A DNA stretch of 64,000 bases from Hypericum androsaemum (GCA_963995505.1 OZ023181.1:16488221-16552220), one strand, 5' to 3'; shown: positions 1-12,520, counted from the first letter of the stretch. Numbers and translations: made by a program. The notes: generated by a model from the letters alone, not told the origin.

Positions 1-253
1 AAAAAGCTGAGATGATTTGGTCAAAAAGAAGCCTCGCCATGTTCTCCTTTCCACAAACTCGAGCTTGTCTCATGCCGTGTTTATCAAGCTATAATTTTAT
101 ACCACATATATAATTTAATATACACAATGGTTACTCCAAGTTAGTCACAAGATGTGGCTGATATACATAGTGGGACGTATCTCGGTTAAAGGCCTTTTTG
201 CCACCACATCTTATTAGTTCTCTGACGGTGACTCTTTTACAGGATTATCCGAA

Positions 254-1300
254 TTGAACAGATACATTGTCTTGGAGCCTTACCCAGGATGGCCGCTTCT
301 CTACACAGTCCCTCTATGGAGACGTGTGTGGCGAGGACCTGACCTGGAGTCGAATATAGGCTCACGAGTCCTTGAGCGGATACATTTATTCACATGGTCA
401 TTTTGTCATGGCAGGTTGATAAAAAATGCGGAGCGCACACGAAGGCATTTCACGGAGGACGGTACGTGTCCTAGGTATGGTATCGATATTGAGTCATTGA
501 TGCTTATGTCTCATGATTGCAATTTTTCTAATGCGGTGTAGGAGTCCCTCCTTCCAGAGCCTCCACAGGACTTCTACGCAGAGACAAACTCCCGTAGGTG
601 GCTCTGGGCCAACAACTCATCCACGAATATCCCCGTTAACGGCCCACTATGGACGATGACGGTCATGACTTCTTGCTGGTGGCTATGGCCTGGCGGAGCG
701 AGGACGCATTCTGGTCAGACATTACCAAGGGGTATGATAGTGTTTGACCGAAGTTTGCTTCTGAGGCACATGAGTTTGCTCGAGTTCTGACGAACTGGAT
801 TACTCCACTCCCACTTAGACGCGAGATCTTACTCTCCTGCCAGCGACCCCGGAGGACTTCGTCAAGCTCAACTCTGATGGCGCTTCAACAGATAACCCAG
901 TCCCGTAGGTGTTGGAGGCATTATCCGTGACTCGGGTGGATTTTGGGTTTGCGGCTTCGCCAAGTGCATTGGGAGTTCCACCTCATTGGATGCAGAGTTA
1001 TGGGCGCTCACCCTCGGACTGGAGCTGACGTGGGAAAGGAGTTTTCCGAGAGTCCAGATGGAGGTAGATTCGGCCTTGGCCATCCTCTGCGTGGGTCGTG
1101 ATGCTGCTCAAGATCACCCCTTTGGCGGTCCTGATCTCTAGGGCCCGGGAGCTGATTGCAAGCTCCTGGAAGATCGGCATTCAACATACCTGACGCGAAG
1201 ACAGCTGAATGGCAGACGCGCTCTCGAAGCACGCATTGGAGATTTTTTTCGACCATGTTGTATTTGACATATCATTAGCTTCTTGTATAAACGTGTATTT
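254..1300 (+). pseudogene. LINE 3'-end remnant: RT zinc-binding and RNase H domains
   Basis: Decayed 3' part of a plant L1-type non-LTR retrotransposon. Around 370-540 the translation resembles the zf-RVT domain that follows plant LINE reverse transcriptases (ERIHLFTWSFCHGRL, then a partly broken Cys/His pattern). From about 860 the plant RNase H-like domain is readable despite stops and frame changes: FKLNSDGAS, then VGGIIRDSGGFWVCGF, then LDAELWAL and EVDSALAILCVG. It ends near 1209-1280 with MADALSKHAL, the usual RNase H C-terminal block. The same domains occur intact at 7300-8240 in the LINE downstream. No TSD or poly(A) boundary was found. It cannot be functional. Confidence 0.75.
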
Positions 1301-1304
1301 AGAT

Positions 1305-1804
1305 TACTTGCACAGAGTTTGCCTCCTTCGTTGTACTCGTAGGACTAGTGATTCAGATGACGCAGGATCTTGTATATCGGTATCAACGTTAAGGCGGGTT
1401 CCTACATTGCCGATGTGCTCTTTCCCTTCTACAGATTTTTCTCACTGGGTTTTACTGCAAGAAGATTTTACTTAGTCCGGTGATCGCAACCTCGAGAGAG
1501 GAAATCCACGTCATATATAAGTAGTAGTAGCTATCACAATAATGAGCTAGATGGATTTTCAGTCAGGAGGTTGAGTTGCGGGTATAATTTTTACTTAGGA
1601 TATAATTATGTTTTATTTTTGTATTTATATATCCCTTTTAATTTCTAAAAAAATTAACTACATTCAAAAATTTAGGATCATAGTGACTATTGGAAAATAA
1701 AATGTTTCTTTTTTTTGTTGGAAAATAAAATATTTGTGTGTCACTTTGAAATAACACAAGAGAATTAAAGTGGTCATTTCAAATAACACGGATTAATGAA
1801 TTTA
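1305..1804. other. AT-rich intergenic stretch
   Basis: AT-rich DNA with no gene that I recognise. The last nine bases (1796-1804, atgaattta) act as the left target-site duplication of the element that follows. Confidence 0.5.
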
Positions 1805-2088
1805 GGATAAATTACCCTCAGCTCCTTAGTTTATAGTTTTATTACTCACAGGTCCCGGGCTTTCAAAAATAGTGTATGAGGTCTCCATTTTTTAAGAAAA
1901 TATTGGTCTGATATCCCTATTCACCGGATTGGAGATTTTCTCTGTAGATTTTTAAGAAGATCGATCCGGTGACTAGGGACCTCAGACCAATATTTTCTTA
2001 AAAAGTAGGGGCGTCATACACTATTTTCGAAAGCTAGGGACCTACGGGTAATAAAACTATAAATCAAGGACCTTATGGTAATTTGCCC
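1805..2088. mobile_element. MULE-type MITE, TIR family A (copy 1)
   Basis: A 284-bp element that is almost entirely two inverted arms. The left end reads ggataaattaccctcag and the right end ggtaatttgccc, its inverted counterpart. Inside the arms, ggtccc-type blocks recur at intervals and the centre (about 1920-1975) is symmetrical around a gatc core. The flanks are atgaattta (1796-1804) and ataaattta (2089-2097), a 9-bp TSD with one mismatch. The 9-bp length is what Mutator-like elements produce. Related copies lie at 18178-19464 and 33901-34201. No coding content. Confidence 0.8.
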
Positions 2089-2166
2089 ATAAATTTAACT
2101 CAAAAAGACAAGGGTCACAAAAACGCAGCGTACCGACGAGTAAGAGTAAGACTCCCGCATCAGGTG

Positions 2167-2184
2167 AAAGTAAAAACACCGAGC
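2167..2184 (+). repeat. Left TSD of the LINE (18 bp)
   Basis: aaagtaaaaacaccgagc, repeated without mismatch at 8295-8312. The two copies bracket the LINE and define the insertion precisely. Confidence 0.93.
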
Positions 2185-2274
2185 AAAAAGTCCCTCTCTC
2201 TCCTTCCCTTCTTCCTCTCCCTCTCCCTCTCGTCCTTCCCCAATCTACTCCCCGCAAAGAAGAAAAAAAGTCCA

Positions 2275-4074
2275 ATGGAACCCGAGTTCTCCCAGGAATC
2301 CCCCTTGCAAACCCACCTCCCCCATGAGCCCCCCTCGCCGGAACCACCCAATATCCTGACCACCTCGCCCCACCCATCCCCCACTACCCCTCGATTGAGC
2401 CACCAAATCCTTAACCTAGCCAAAAAAAGCCCCGACTTCCCAAACCCTACGCCAACTCCATCTCCATCTCCCCCCTCTTCTCATTGGACAACATCCATAG
2501 TACAAGACACCTTCGACCCCCAGACAAACCCACTGTCCCATAACCCCCAACCTGAGCAAAACCCATCCGTACCAGATAACCTAACCAAAAGATTATATCG
2601 TGATACTGTCCACGGGTCAGCAGAGAGCAAGATTCCATTCCCGAAGGAAACCATTGAAGACTGGTTGAAGTTAGGGTGGGCTAAGTTTGACTACTCTAAC
2701 CCCACCCGCCCGAAAATCATTTTATCGGACCAAGCAGTGGCCCAGATCAATGACCCATAGCGTACGACGGCGATACTCAAGGTACTCGATAAGAATGTGG
2801 GATATCGAGCACTCCTCACTCGGCTGAATCAGTTATGGAATCCCATAGCCCCACTACGGGTGGTTGACTTGCCTCATGGATACTACGCGGTTTGCTTCTC
2901 CACAGAAACAGACTTCACTCTGGCAACCACAGGAGGCCCGTGGCTGATCCAAGACCACTACATTATGGTCAGTCCGTGGGATAGCTCCTTTCACCCAAGC
3001 CCTCATGAGAAGCACAAGACATGGGTATGGATCCGCCTAACCAATCTCCCACTCCCCTACTATAATGTTAATCTGCTTCATTGTGTGGCGACCATCATCA
3101 GTAAGCCAGTAAAGATTGATCCAAACACAGAGGAGAAGGCTCGGGGCCATTTTGCTAGGATTTGTGTTGAGGTGGATCTTTCGAAGCCGCTTATGGGGGA
3201 GATCAAGTGTGGTAATTTGATCCAGAAAGTGGAATATGAGAGCCTCCACACCATCTGCTTCGGATGTGGACATTATGGACATTTGCAAGAGAGTTGCGCT
3301 TTTGCTCCGCCAGCCACGACGGTGCTCCAGGCAGAAGAAGCAAGTGGCGGCGAGACGGCTACTAGAGTGGAATACCCTAGTGTTGCACCAGCCAAAAACC
3401 CTAGGGAGCCAAAGGAACAAGGGGACTCATTGGGAGCCTGGATGATTGTTGCAAAAAAAGGGAAATCAATCAAGCTGCCACAAGAAAGGAAAGAATCCTT
3501 TACCGGTAATAGATTTGAGTCCCTTTCCCATGCAGAAGCAAAACCACGTGATGAGAGAGGGACAACCTTAACACCCAACGGGCAGCGCACAGTCTTCACA
3601 GCTGTAAGGAATTCAGAATGAAGGGGACCCACTCGTCAGCCAAAGGGGGTAAAGCAAGGCCCCACTAAGTATCAAAAGGCTCCTCCCAAAGCCCAGGATG
3701 GGCCTATCTTAGTCCAGAAATGTGCGAGGAGTGACGACAACATATTGGGGATCCGGCTCAAAGAAGCCTTCGCACGGGCAAAAGACAAGGAAAACTCGAA
3801 CCCAAATGCACCCTCAAGCTCCATTATGCCACCCCAAGACAAAACCCTTGCTATTCATAACCCTCTGGAAACTAAGGCTCCCTCTCCTTATGATGAGGGA
3901 GGCTTGGATGGACTGGAGGGTGGAGCCCATCATTCGGACCCCCCGAATAGTTACCAGAGAAGAAACATTGATATGGAATTGGATGGGGCGATGCACAACA
4001 GAGATAATGAGACTGCCTCGGTCCCCAGCACCTCAGAAGAAGAGTCTAACTCGGCGAAGGATATGAGCTCTTGA
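2275..4074 (+). pseudogene. LINE ORF1 (DUF4283/zinc-knuckle gag-like), two in-frame stops
   Basis: RNA-binding ORF1 protein of the LINE. From the ATG at 2275 a single frame runs about 599 codons to the stop at 4072-4074, interrupted by TAG at 2758-2760 and TGA at 3619-3621. The Pro/Ser-rich N-terminus is followed by a DUF4283-type region (about 2797-3200, with WVWIRLTNLPLPYYN). A CCHC zinc knuckle, CFGCGHYGHLQESC (C-x2-C-x4-H-x4-C), lies near 3260-3300. The C-terminal part is hydrophilic and Ser/Pro-rich. The first stop sits where a Trp codon is expected (NDP-stop-RTTAIL), consistent with TGG to TAG. Confidence 0.85.
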
Positions 4075-4110
4075 AGCCGATCCCCAACCAATCTTTCTTT
4101 TCTCTTTTTT

Positions 4111-7100
4111 ATGATTTATAAAACCGTAGTTTGGAATTGCTGTGGTGCCCGTAAACCTGGGTTTATGCAGGCAATGAAGTACATTATTCGTATGAATAAC
4201 GTGAGTTTGGTTGCGCTTCTTGAAACACAAATAAGTGGGATCCAAGCTGATGTTGTTTGTAGGAAGCTGGGTATGAACTACTTTCGCGTGGAAGCAAAAG
4301 GTAGGAGGGGCAACATCTGGGTCTTGTGGGCTCCTAATGTTAATGTGAAGATTCTCGCTACGAGAGATGAATATCTACATTGTGAAGTTGCTTACCAGGG
4401 TCAGACTCCCACTCTTGTTACGTTTGTGTATGCTTTACCTCCTGTTTCAGGGGCTGAGAGGTACTGGAGTGAGATTGTTTCATTGGCTCTGGTGACCCCG
4501 ATGCCGTGGTTGGTAGCCGGGGATTTCAACTCTATCACTGAGATGGAGGAGAGGAATGAAGGTTCAGGCCAGCTGAGAACACATGATCGGAGGTTTCAAC
4601 AATGGATCGACAAAAACGGATGGATTGATCTGGGCTTCGTGCGGAGCAAATTCACATGGTCTAGGGGAACTGGGCTGAGGCCTCGAATCTTGAAGCGTTT
4701 GGACAGGGCCCTTTGCAATGAGAAATGGAGACACCACTGGACAGAGGGATCGGTGAGGCACTTGGCACGTTACCAATCTGACCATAACCCACTGTTGATT
4801 ACCTTCTCAGATGAGGATATGGGAGACAGGAGAAAAAGGCCATTTAGGTTCCAGGCTATGTGGTTGTCGCATCCGAGTTTCACCAAGGTTATCCAAGCTA
4901 AGTGGAATGATAGATGTGCCATTTATGGATGCCTTGGAAGGATTAAAAAAGGAGCTACAGGACTGGAATGCCAACGTTTTTGGAAACGTGGAGAAGAGGA
5001 AGAAAAGACTTTGGGCGCGGATCGAGGGGCTGCAAAGCTTACTCGAATAAACGCCTAATGAAGGATTATGGAAGCTAGAGGAAAAGCTCAAATTGGAACT
5101 TGATCAAGTGCTCCATCAAGAGGAAATCCTCTGGATGCAGAAATCGCGGGAAAAATGGATAATGCATGGGGATAGAAATACTAAATTCTTCCATACCACA
5201 ACCCTGGTTCGTCGAAGGAGAAATAAGATTGAAGGGTTGAGGGACGATGCAGGCTATTGGGTTACAGATGCTCCGGTGCTAGAAATCATGGCCCATGATT
5301 TCTTCCGAAAGTTATACAAGGCGGAAGACAGAAGTCAACAAACTTGCCTACCTACTGGTTTGTTCGAGGCCTGGTCTGACGAGGAAATCAGAAAGTGCAC
5401 GCGGCAAGTAACGGAGAAAGAGATACATGAGACACTTAAGCAAATGGCCCCACTCAAAGCACCCGGGATGGACGGCTCCACGCACTCTTCTACCAGAAGT
5501 GCTGGACGCTTGTGAAGAAGCCGATACTTAACCTCATCAAGGATGCATTCACGACTGGAACCATCCCAGCACAGGTGAACGAAACCCTTCTGGTTCTCCT
5601 ACCGAAAGTGCAGTTTTCGGAATTGATTAGTCAGTTCCGACCGATTAGCTTGTGTAATATCCCTTATAAAATTCTTACCAAGCTAATTGTAAACCGTATC
5701 AAAGGGAAGCTCCCGGGATTGGTGAACAAACTACAAGGCAGTTTCGTTCCTGGGAGGCAAATCACCGACAACATTGTTATTCTCCAGGAAGCTTTGCACT
5801 CTATGAGGTATAAAAGGAGTGGCAAAAGGTGGATGGCGATAAAGATAGACCTTGAAAAAGCTTATGATCGAATTGATTGGCAATTTTTCCAAGAGACTTT
5901 GACCTACGTGGGCATTCCGACGGCTTTGCTCAACCTAATGATGGCCTGTGTGATGGGTACAAGCACAAGAATTCTATGGAATGGTGAGGTAACATCCCCG
6001 TTTAAACCTACCCGGGGGTTGCATCAGGGGGATCCACTGTCTCCATACCTCTTCGTACTATGCATGGAGAAATTGGCCCATTGGATCATGTTGTCGGTGG
6101 AGAGGAAGGAATGGAAACCAATTCGGTTAGTTCGGGAAGGTTTCCCTCTTTTCCATCTCTTGTTTGCGGATGATGTCATCTTATTTGCGGAAGCCACACT
6201 TGAACAAGTTAATGTCATCAGGAGTGGGCTAGCAAACTTCTGTGCATATTCTGGGCAGAAAGTAAGCATGAGCAAGTCAAGGGTCTACTATTCCAAAAAT
6301 GTGGACACGCGACTTGCTACATCCTTGTCTGCTGCTTTGGAGATTGAGGCCACAAATGACTTAGGGATGTACCTAGGTGTACCTGCGCTGCGCAAACGGG
6401 CCACGAAGGAGACGTATGGGTATCTCATGGAAAAAGTTCAATCTAAGCTTGCCGGGTGGAAGGCACGTCAGCTTACAATGGCCGGGAGGATCACACTAGT
6501 AAGGTCCATCCTAGCTACGATTCCTACGTACGTGATGCAAACAGTGATGCTTCATGCGAGCACGTGGGATCACTTGGACCGCATTAACAAGAGCTTCATT
6601 TGGGGGGACTCAACGGAGGCAAAGAGAATACACCTTGTCCGTTGGGATGAGGTTTGTAGACCAAGAAACATAGGTGGCCTTGGTATAAGAAGTGCCAAGG
6701 AAATGAACACTGCAATGCTTACTAAGCTGGGGTGGCGGTTTCTAACCGAACCTGAAGCTACGTGGGTAAAACTTCTGGAAGGGAAATACTCCAAACAAGC
6801 ACCTAGGCAGATTGTAAGTCTCCCGAATGCAAAGAGATCAGCAACTTGGACTGGCCTGGTCAAGATTGCTGGAAACCTTCAGAATGGACTTTGCTGGTCT
6901 ATCAAAAATGGGAAGACAACTAAGTTTTGGGGTGACAGATGGCTTCCAGGAAAGGGTCCCCTGGAGCAAGAAGGGCTTTTAATCCCGGAAGAGGAAAAGG
7001 ACAAAACAATAGCTGATTATCGGTTACCAGGGGCTGGTTGGGACTAGCAAACTTTGAGCCGGCTTCTTCCAAATGACTGGTGGCCGAAAGTTAAAGCTCA

Positions 7101-8241
7101 GTTTATCAATACATCGGGCGTAGTAGAGGACGTGTTGGTATGGAGATACACGACGAATGGTGTTTTCACAACGAAGACAGCCTATTTGAATCTCATTGGC
7201 TCATCTCCTGTCCAATATGCAAGTGACAAAACATGGAAAAAGCTCTGAAAACTGGAAGTTCCAGAGAAGATGAAAGTACTCCTGTGGAAATGCCTGAGGA
7301 AGAGAGTCCTGACAAACCATGAGAGGCATCGACGCCGAATGTCTCCTAACCCTTATTGTTGCATGTGTAGGAATATCCCTGAAACCTTAGAGCATCTGCT
7401 ACGTGATTGCCCTAAAGCTAAAGGGCTTTGGAGATCATTGGTACCAGAGGCTGCCCAACGCATTTTCTTCACAATGGATGCTTCTAACTGGTTGTCAGCT
7501 AATATTGAGATGGAGTCGGAGGCTGTTGGTGGGGTGAGGTGGTGCACATTGTTCGCCACTATGTGTTGGTGGTTATGGAGGTGGAGAAACGAGGTTGTGT
7601 TTGAAAAGGATGCATACCCGGCCTACAAGTCTGAATTACCTATGCATCAGGCGAGGGAATTTTTCTCTGCGTGGAAGAACCAAAAAATTGAAGAGAGCTT
7701 GAGTCGGGAAAGAGAAGAGCATTTGTTGGCCTGGAACCCGCCTCGGGAGGGCTGGTTCAAGTTGAACACCGATGGCGCGTCTAAAGGGAACCCGGGTCTG
7801 GCAGGAGGAGGAGGGATCATTCGGGATCAATTGGGAGCGTGGTGTGGTGGCTTTGTCAACAACACGGGTGAGTGCAACTCCTTGGCCTCCGAGTTGTGGG
7901 CGGTTTGGAGAGGGCTCTCCCTTGCTTGGGACAAGCAGATCCAAAACGTGGTAATTGAGACAGACTCGAAGATCGTAGCGAGTTGTCTAGCCGAGGGGAT
8001 AGCAAAGGAACACCCGCTATCCGGCCTCGTGAGTAATTGCAGGAACCTCATTAGCCATTCATGGCAGGTCGAGGTCACGTGGTGCTACCGAGAGTGCAAT
8101 CAAGTGGCGCATTGGCTCTCAAACTATGCTTTATCATTTCCTCTAGGATTTCATGTACTTGATTACCCTCCTGAGGGTTGTTCCTCTCTTTTGATGATGG
8201 ACAGGGTCGGAGTGGGCACTCCTAGACTCATTCGGATGTAA
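4111..8241 (+). pseudogene. LINE ORF2 (APE endonuclease, reverse transcriptase, RNase H), broken
   Basis: Polyprotein that nicks target DNA and reverse-transcribes the element RNA. In order: AP-endonuclease-type domain (WNCCGARKPG near 4130; LLETQ; AGDFNSI near 4515; SDHNPL near 4780); reverse transcriptase from about 5560 (FRPISLCN; IDLEKAYDRIDW; GLHQGDPLSPYLF; catalytic FADD at 6163-6174); zf-RVT (YCCMCRN, then HLLRDC) at 7350-7410; RNase H from about 7755 (KLNTDGASKGNPG, then ASELWAV, then ETDSK) to the stop at 8239-8241. Lesions: frameshift near 4880-4910, TAA at 5048-5050, a one-base deletion near 5475, TAG at 7045-7047 and TGA at 7246-7248. With this few lesions it is a young pseudogene. 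Confidence 0.92.
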
Positions 8242-8294
8242 TTTTGTGTGTTTTGAATGATAGGGTGGAGTACACCCACCATTTTCACCAAAAA

Positions 8295-8312
8295 AAAGTA
8301 AAAACACCGAGC
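8295..8312 (+). repeat. Right TSD of the LINE (18 bp)
   Basis: Second copy of aaagtaaaaacaccgagc. Its first As merge with the LINE poly(A) tail. Confidence 0.93.
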
Positions 8313-8472
8313 GACCGGGAATAAACAGAATCAAACCGGAAGTAGAAAAGTACCGATCCTCCTCCCGCCTCCCGCCCGCGTCAGAGACACTGACGAAACG
8401 CTAATCGCTTCCAGATCCAAGAAAACGGTCAACAAACAGATCGCCGCGATCGAGGCGGAAACGACGCCGGAG
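8313..8472 (+). promoter_or_regulatory. Residual upstream/5' leader DNA of the MFSD5-like gene
   Basis: This is all the host DNA left between the LINE and the gene's start codon. No TATA box is obvious. Before insertion it would have joined 2098-2184. Whether the insertion lies in the promoter or the transcribed leader cannot be told from sequence. Confidence 0.45.
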
Positions 8473-11376
8473 ATGGGAGTGGTGGTGGAGAGTTGGGTGT
8501 GGGAACCCAGCGTATCCGTATACGTGTTCCTCACGATCTGCATCTACTTCTCCCTAACTCTATCCTCCCACTCTCCTTCAACTAATAATAGTCACAATGG
8601 AAGTTATGGTAATTACGATAATAACCTCAACAAATCGGCGTTCGACCACTCGGCCACCTCCGCCTTCCTCCGCTTCCAGCGCAAGTTCCTCCTCCTCTAT
8701 CTTCTCGCTTCAGGTCTTCTCTCCCTTGTAAACTCCTCCTTTTCTCTCCCAGTTTCTTTTATTTTCCGCGATTTTTTCTTTTTTTTTGTTTATTTCTTTT
8801 TCCTTGTTGCGCTCGGCAGGTATGGAGGGGATGTGGTCGGCGATCGGGGAGCTGGACTTTACTCACTTCGGAATCGGTAAAGACGCGGCGCTGGCTTCTC
8901 TCTGTATCGGATACTCCGCTTCCTTACTCCTCGGAACCTTCCTTGGAATCCTCTCCGATTCCATGTAAGCTTCTCTCCGATTACGAGGAATTAAATAGGA
9001 TTTTAGTTTTAATTTTTTCCTTTCTGGTGTAATGTGTGTGTGTAGCGGTCACAAGAAAGCTTGTTTGTTATTTTGCATCCTACACCTTGTGGCGGGTGTT
9101 TGGAGGAGGCTTGCCTTGGAACCGAGTGTGTGGTTTGCGAGCGTGTGTTTATCACTCGCCACCTCGATATTCTCTTGCAGTTTCGAGGCGTGGATCGTTG
9201 TCGAGCATGAACAGGTCTGGTGCTGGTTTTGCTTGTTGGTCTTTTGGCGATTGTTTGGGCCCTGATATGCTGCTGCTGCTGCTGGTTTTGTTCTTGCTGT
9301 GTAGCAAGGGTACAGACAAGAGGCGCTGAATGAGACATTCTGGTTGATGACTTTTGTCGAGTCTGCAGCATTGGTTGGGAGCCAAGTGCTTGCGAATTTG
9401 CTGGTTGGAAGTGACTTTGGACAAGGCATGGTTCCGTTTTCCAATGTGGCCGTACTGGTGGCGGTGGTTGGTATTGTCTATCTTGGAAGAGGATGGAAAC
9501 AAGGCCCTCGAATGGAAGAAACCAAGGATTACGGTGTATCTTATGTTCATTTTCTACGGGGTAAGGATGTGGGCTTACTCAATGCTTAAGAGTTTGTGTT
9601 AACAAAATGAGAACAAATACCTTGGAACCTTATGAATGTGGTGGTTTATAATATATGGCGACCCGCCTTCTGCTTTTAAGATAGTGAAAAAAGACAGACA
9701 TTGCCACCCTTTGTTATGCGGGTTGACCTTGTAGTGCATTTCTAGATACCGCTATAGAGACTAGAGTCTTACCTTGGTGCGAGTTTATTTTCATTTCTCC
9801 TTTAAATTTTGATTTCTGAGTTGGATTTTGTCACTTGTCAAATTTTGTGCGAGGTTATTTAGACATCGCTAGTACATTGGAAATTCTAGAACCTCTGAAG
9901 GATGAAAAATAATGATATTTAGTATTGGATTCAAACATGTTAATACTGTTGAGGGGATTTGCACTTTCTTTCGTAGTTTAGCATTTGATATGGACATACA
10001 CACCGTTAAACTGCATTATAGGAGTGCAATTCTTCTTCATTTGTTGCCCCTGTTAAAGGTTTTCATGGAGAGGAATATACCATTCCTTAGCATCACCTAT
10101 TTCTCTGATCCTCAGACAAACGGTTGTGGCTTTTGGGATTGGCACATACTTGTCTCCACTTCTCCATTGCGATCTTCTGGATTCTTTGGGCCCCAACATT
10201 GGTGGTACGTTGACACACTTAAGGAAACAACAACATTTTGATCTTGTTTTGGATCATTCTGTTATCTGAATCTCCTCCAACTTATCGTGTTGCTTGCTTC
10301 TTGTATGATGCTGATATAAATAAGAAACTGTTTCCATTGTTGTGAACAGTTGATGGAACATGCTTCAGAGTAAATTGGTTTGCAACCTGATATTATTTGA
10401 CAAATCATGACAAGTTTTTAAATTTTAGGCTGATGGACGAGAAGTCAACCTTGGGGTGATATATCCTTGCTTGCTGGGTGCAAGAATGCTGGGAAGCACA
10501 GTATTCCAATGGCTGTTGAGTGGTCCGTCATCCCCTAGAATAGAGGATTGCCTTGTAGGTGCATTTGTTGTGCTGGGGATTGTCCTGTCAATAGTAGCCT
10601 ATGATTACCAGGTATGCATGTGATAAAACTTGCATGCTCTTGCAAAGTTCTAAGAGTACATGTGTTCGTATCACATATTAACGTGGATTAATTGAATCTT
10701 TTGGATCCATCATTACTCTGTTTGTCCCTGAAATGTAGGAAATTGGAGTTTTGGTGTCTCTTTACTGCTTGTTCCATGCTGGGGTCGGCCTGATACTCCC
10801 CTCACTTGCAAGATTAAGAACCATGTAGGCGGATTGTGAAAAAAATGCTCTTTTGTGTTGTTTGAAAACTGACTACTTGTTTTATATTTTCTTAACTTGG
10901 TTGTTATCGTGCCAACAGCCATGTGCCTAGTGACCTTCTGTTGATCCAAGTAAGTCTTCCTGGCATCAGACACTAGCACGAGGGATTCAACTTCTTCCAT
11001 CACATATCATATTTGTGTTTCTATCATTGTACGACCAACTATGACGACTGGTCCACCCAGTTATCCTGATTTGAAGTCTTAAACTACCCAACTCTAAGGG
11101 TTAAATGCTTGCTAAAGTGAACAGACGACAGTCACCCTTCTGATGATTTTGGCGTTGATGCAGCAAGTTTCTTGATAGGATAATCTGTTCTGCTGTGTAT
11201 GTCTAACAACTCCAAATCAAATGTACTTTGTTGTGACTCAGAGAGGGTACTACCAGAACATTGAAAACTCAACATTGCTCGCACTCGCGGCTTTAGCACT
11301 CTTTGTTGCAGCTGGTTGCATGCATTTATTGAAGCGCTGGGGAAAGCAGCTGTACTATAGCGGGCACAAGCTGTGA
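8473..11376 (+). CDS. MFSD5-like membrane transporter (molybdate-anion transporter family), 9 exons
   Basis: Predicted 444-aa polytopic membrane protein of the major facilitator superfamily, close in size and motifs to MFSD5 (about 450 aa), which is annotated as a molybdate-anion transporter. Exons read from frame and GT-AG sites: 8473-8713, 8820-8964, 9046-9214, 9305-9560, 10116-10204, 10429-10611, 10739-10824, 10919-10949, 11242-11376; the phases join without a stop. Diagnostic stretches: ATG with EGMWSAIGELDF (exon 2), SIFSCSFEAWIVVEHEQ (exon 3), ETFWLMTFVESAALVGSQ (exon 4), AIFWILWAPTLV (exon 5), GVIYPCLLGARMLGS (exon 6). Many hydrophobic helices are visible; 12 are expected for the family. 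The ATG at 8473 is chosen because the first helix follows it. The transported substrate is inferred from family annotation only. A 6.1-kb LINE sits just upstream. Confidence 0.88.
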
Positions 11377-12240
11377 TCTATTTGGGTCATGGTGTCATCG
11401 CCATATGCATGCGCATCGCCTATCTCGTCCATATGTGTGATGAAAGACTCTTCAACCATGCCTTCTCAGACGCCTGCTACCGAGAAAGGTTTGAACTTCT
11501 TGTTTCGGATGGAAGTAAAGCCACATCTATAATTAGTTAATTACCACACATTAAAAAGGTTCTTACCTTTATTCTTTTAATGTGTCATCAAGGAGATCCA
11601 ACTGCATCAGATCACAAAAGAATGGTTAATTATGAGAGGAAGACAACGTTTTATGAACAAAATTAGTTTGGCCACCAGAAAGGAAGATTGCCCCTACAGA
11701 AAACCAGAAAGGAAGGCCAAGTTGGAAGCATCTGTGGATGTGCTATACCGCCTATAATAAGGTTTAAATATCTAGTGGTCTATGTTTTAATTATTCTATT
11801 TTTTTTCTCGGTTTTATGTTGGGGATTTTCTAAGATTATTTTCAGATTTTCCTTGACCAAAACACCCTTCTCGAAAAGGGCTCTTAATAGATCCAGGTTG
11901 GATGGACCCCGAGCTAAAGACAGGATTTTCTTGACTTTTCAATTTTTGTTCCATCATAGCTCATTTCAGCAACCAAAAAATATGCAGTCTTTTTTTAAAA
12001 GAATGCAGACTACCTTCTACAAACAAACAAAAAATCTATTCTGGGGCCAATTTTTTAGGAACCGTCTTACCCTTCATATTCAAGGAGATCTATTTCGGTT
12101 TTCTGTACATGGACTTTAGAATTATCTGTAATTTTATGGATCCAAGGAGGACTGCTATAGGCTTAGAGAATGCTCTGGCTGAAGAATAATGAATGGCAAT
12201 CTACATACTGGAAAAGTTTGCCCTACTTTTCTTTTGAAGG
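11377..12240 (+). other. 3' flank of the MFSD5-like gene; no further gene recognised
   Basis: Probable 3' UTR followed by AT-rich DNA. A 143-codon open frame at 11688-12119 has no domain I recognise and looks like chance. Nothing else is supported. Confidence 0.5.
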
Positions 12241-12349
12241 GTCAAAGTAACTAAATATATTACGTCGGAAAGTCTGAAAAGAGGAGAGCATCAAGCTCCG
12301 GGGATGGTTAGTAGCCTAATCCCACGGAAGTGTATCAAGTCCACCTATT

Positions 12350-12520
12350 ACAAAGTCAATCCGCAATGGAATTACATGTTCTAAGGATATAAATAATATA
12401 ACAAGATAATAGAGCAAGAATATCTCTAATGCCTAATACAAGAGGTTCTACCTCCCAATCAATGACTGGAGCGAAGAAGATTAAGAAGACAGCAGCAAAA
12501 CGGCAGCCCGTCTCGACAGT
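12350..12520 (-). pseudogene. LINE/RNase H-like remnant
   Basis: On the minus strand the translation DWEVEPLVLGIRDILALL, then IIYILRTCNSIAD matches the layout of the plant LINE RNase H C-terminal part (acidic helix, then R-x-CN-SIAD before the last block). Only about 55 residues are readable and both sides are degenerate. It is a fossil fragment with no visible boundaries. Confidence 0.55.

Larger units (their letters stand above)
2185..8294 (+). mobile_element. Near full-length L1-type LINE
   Basis: A 6.1-kb plant LINE in the same orientation as the downstream gene. It has a pyrimidine-rich 5' leader (2190-2250), ORF1 (gag-like, zinc knuckle), ORF2 (endonuclease, reverse transcriptase, zf-RVT, RNase H), a short 3' tail and an A-run near 8290-8297. 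It is flanked by a perfect 18-bp TSD (2167-2184 and 8295-8312). Both ORFs are damaged by a few stops and frameshifts, so this copy is not autonomous, but the exact TSD and readable coding sequence suggest a fairly recent insertion. It sits 179 bp upstream of the MFSD5-like start codon, so it separates that gene from its original upstream DNA. Confidence 0.93.

Noticed and set aside
11688..12119. 143-codon open frame after the MFSD5-like gene; organellar DNA considered
   Set aside because: No recognisable domain and no clear plastid or mitochondrial gene match that I could support.
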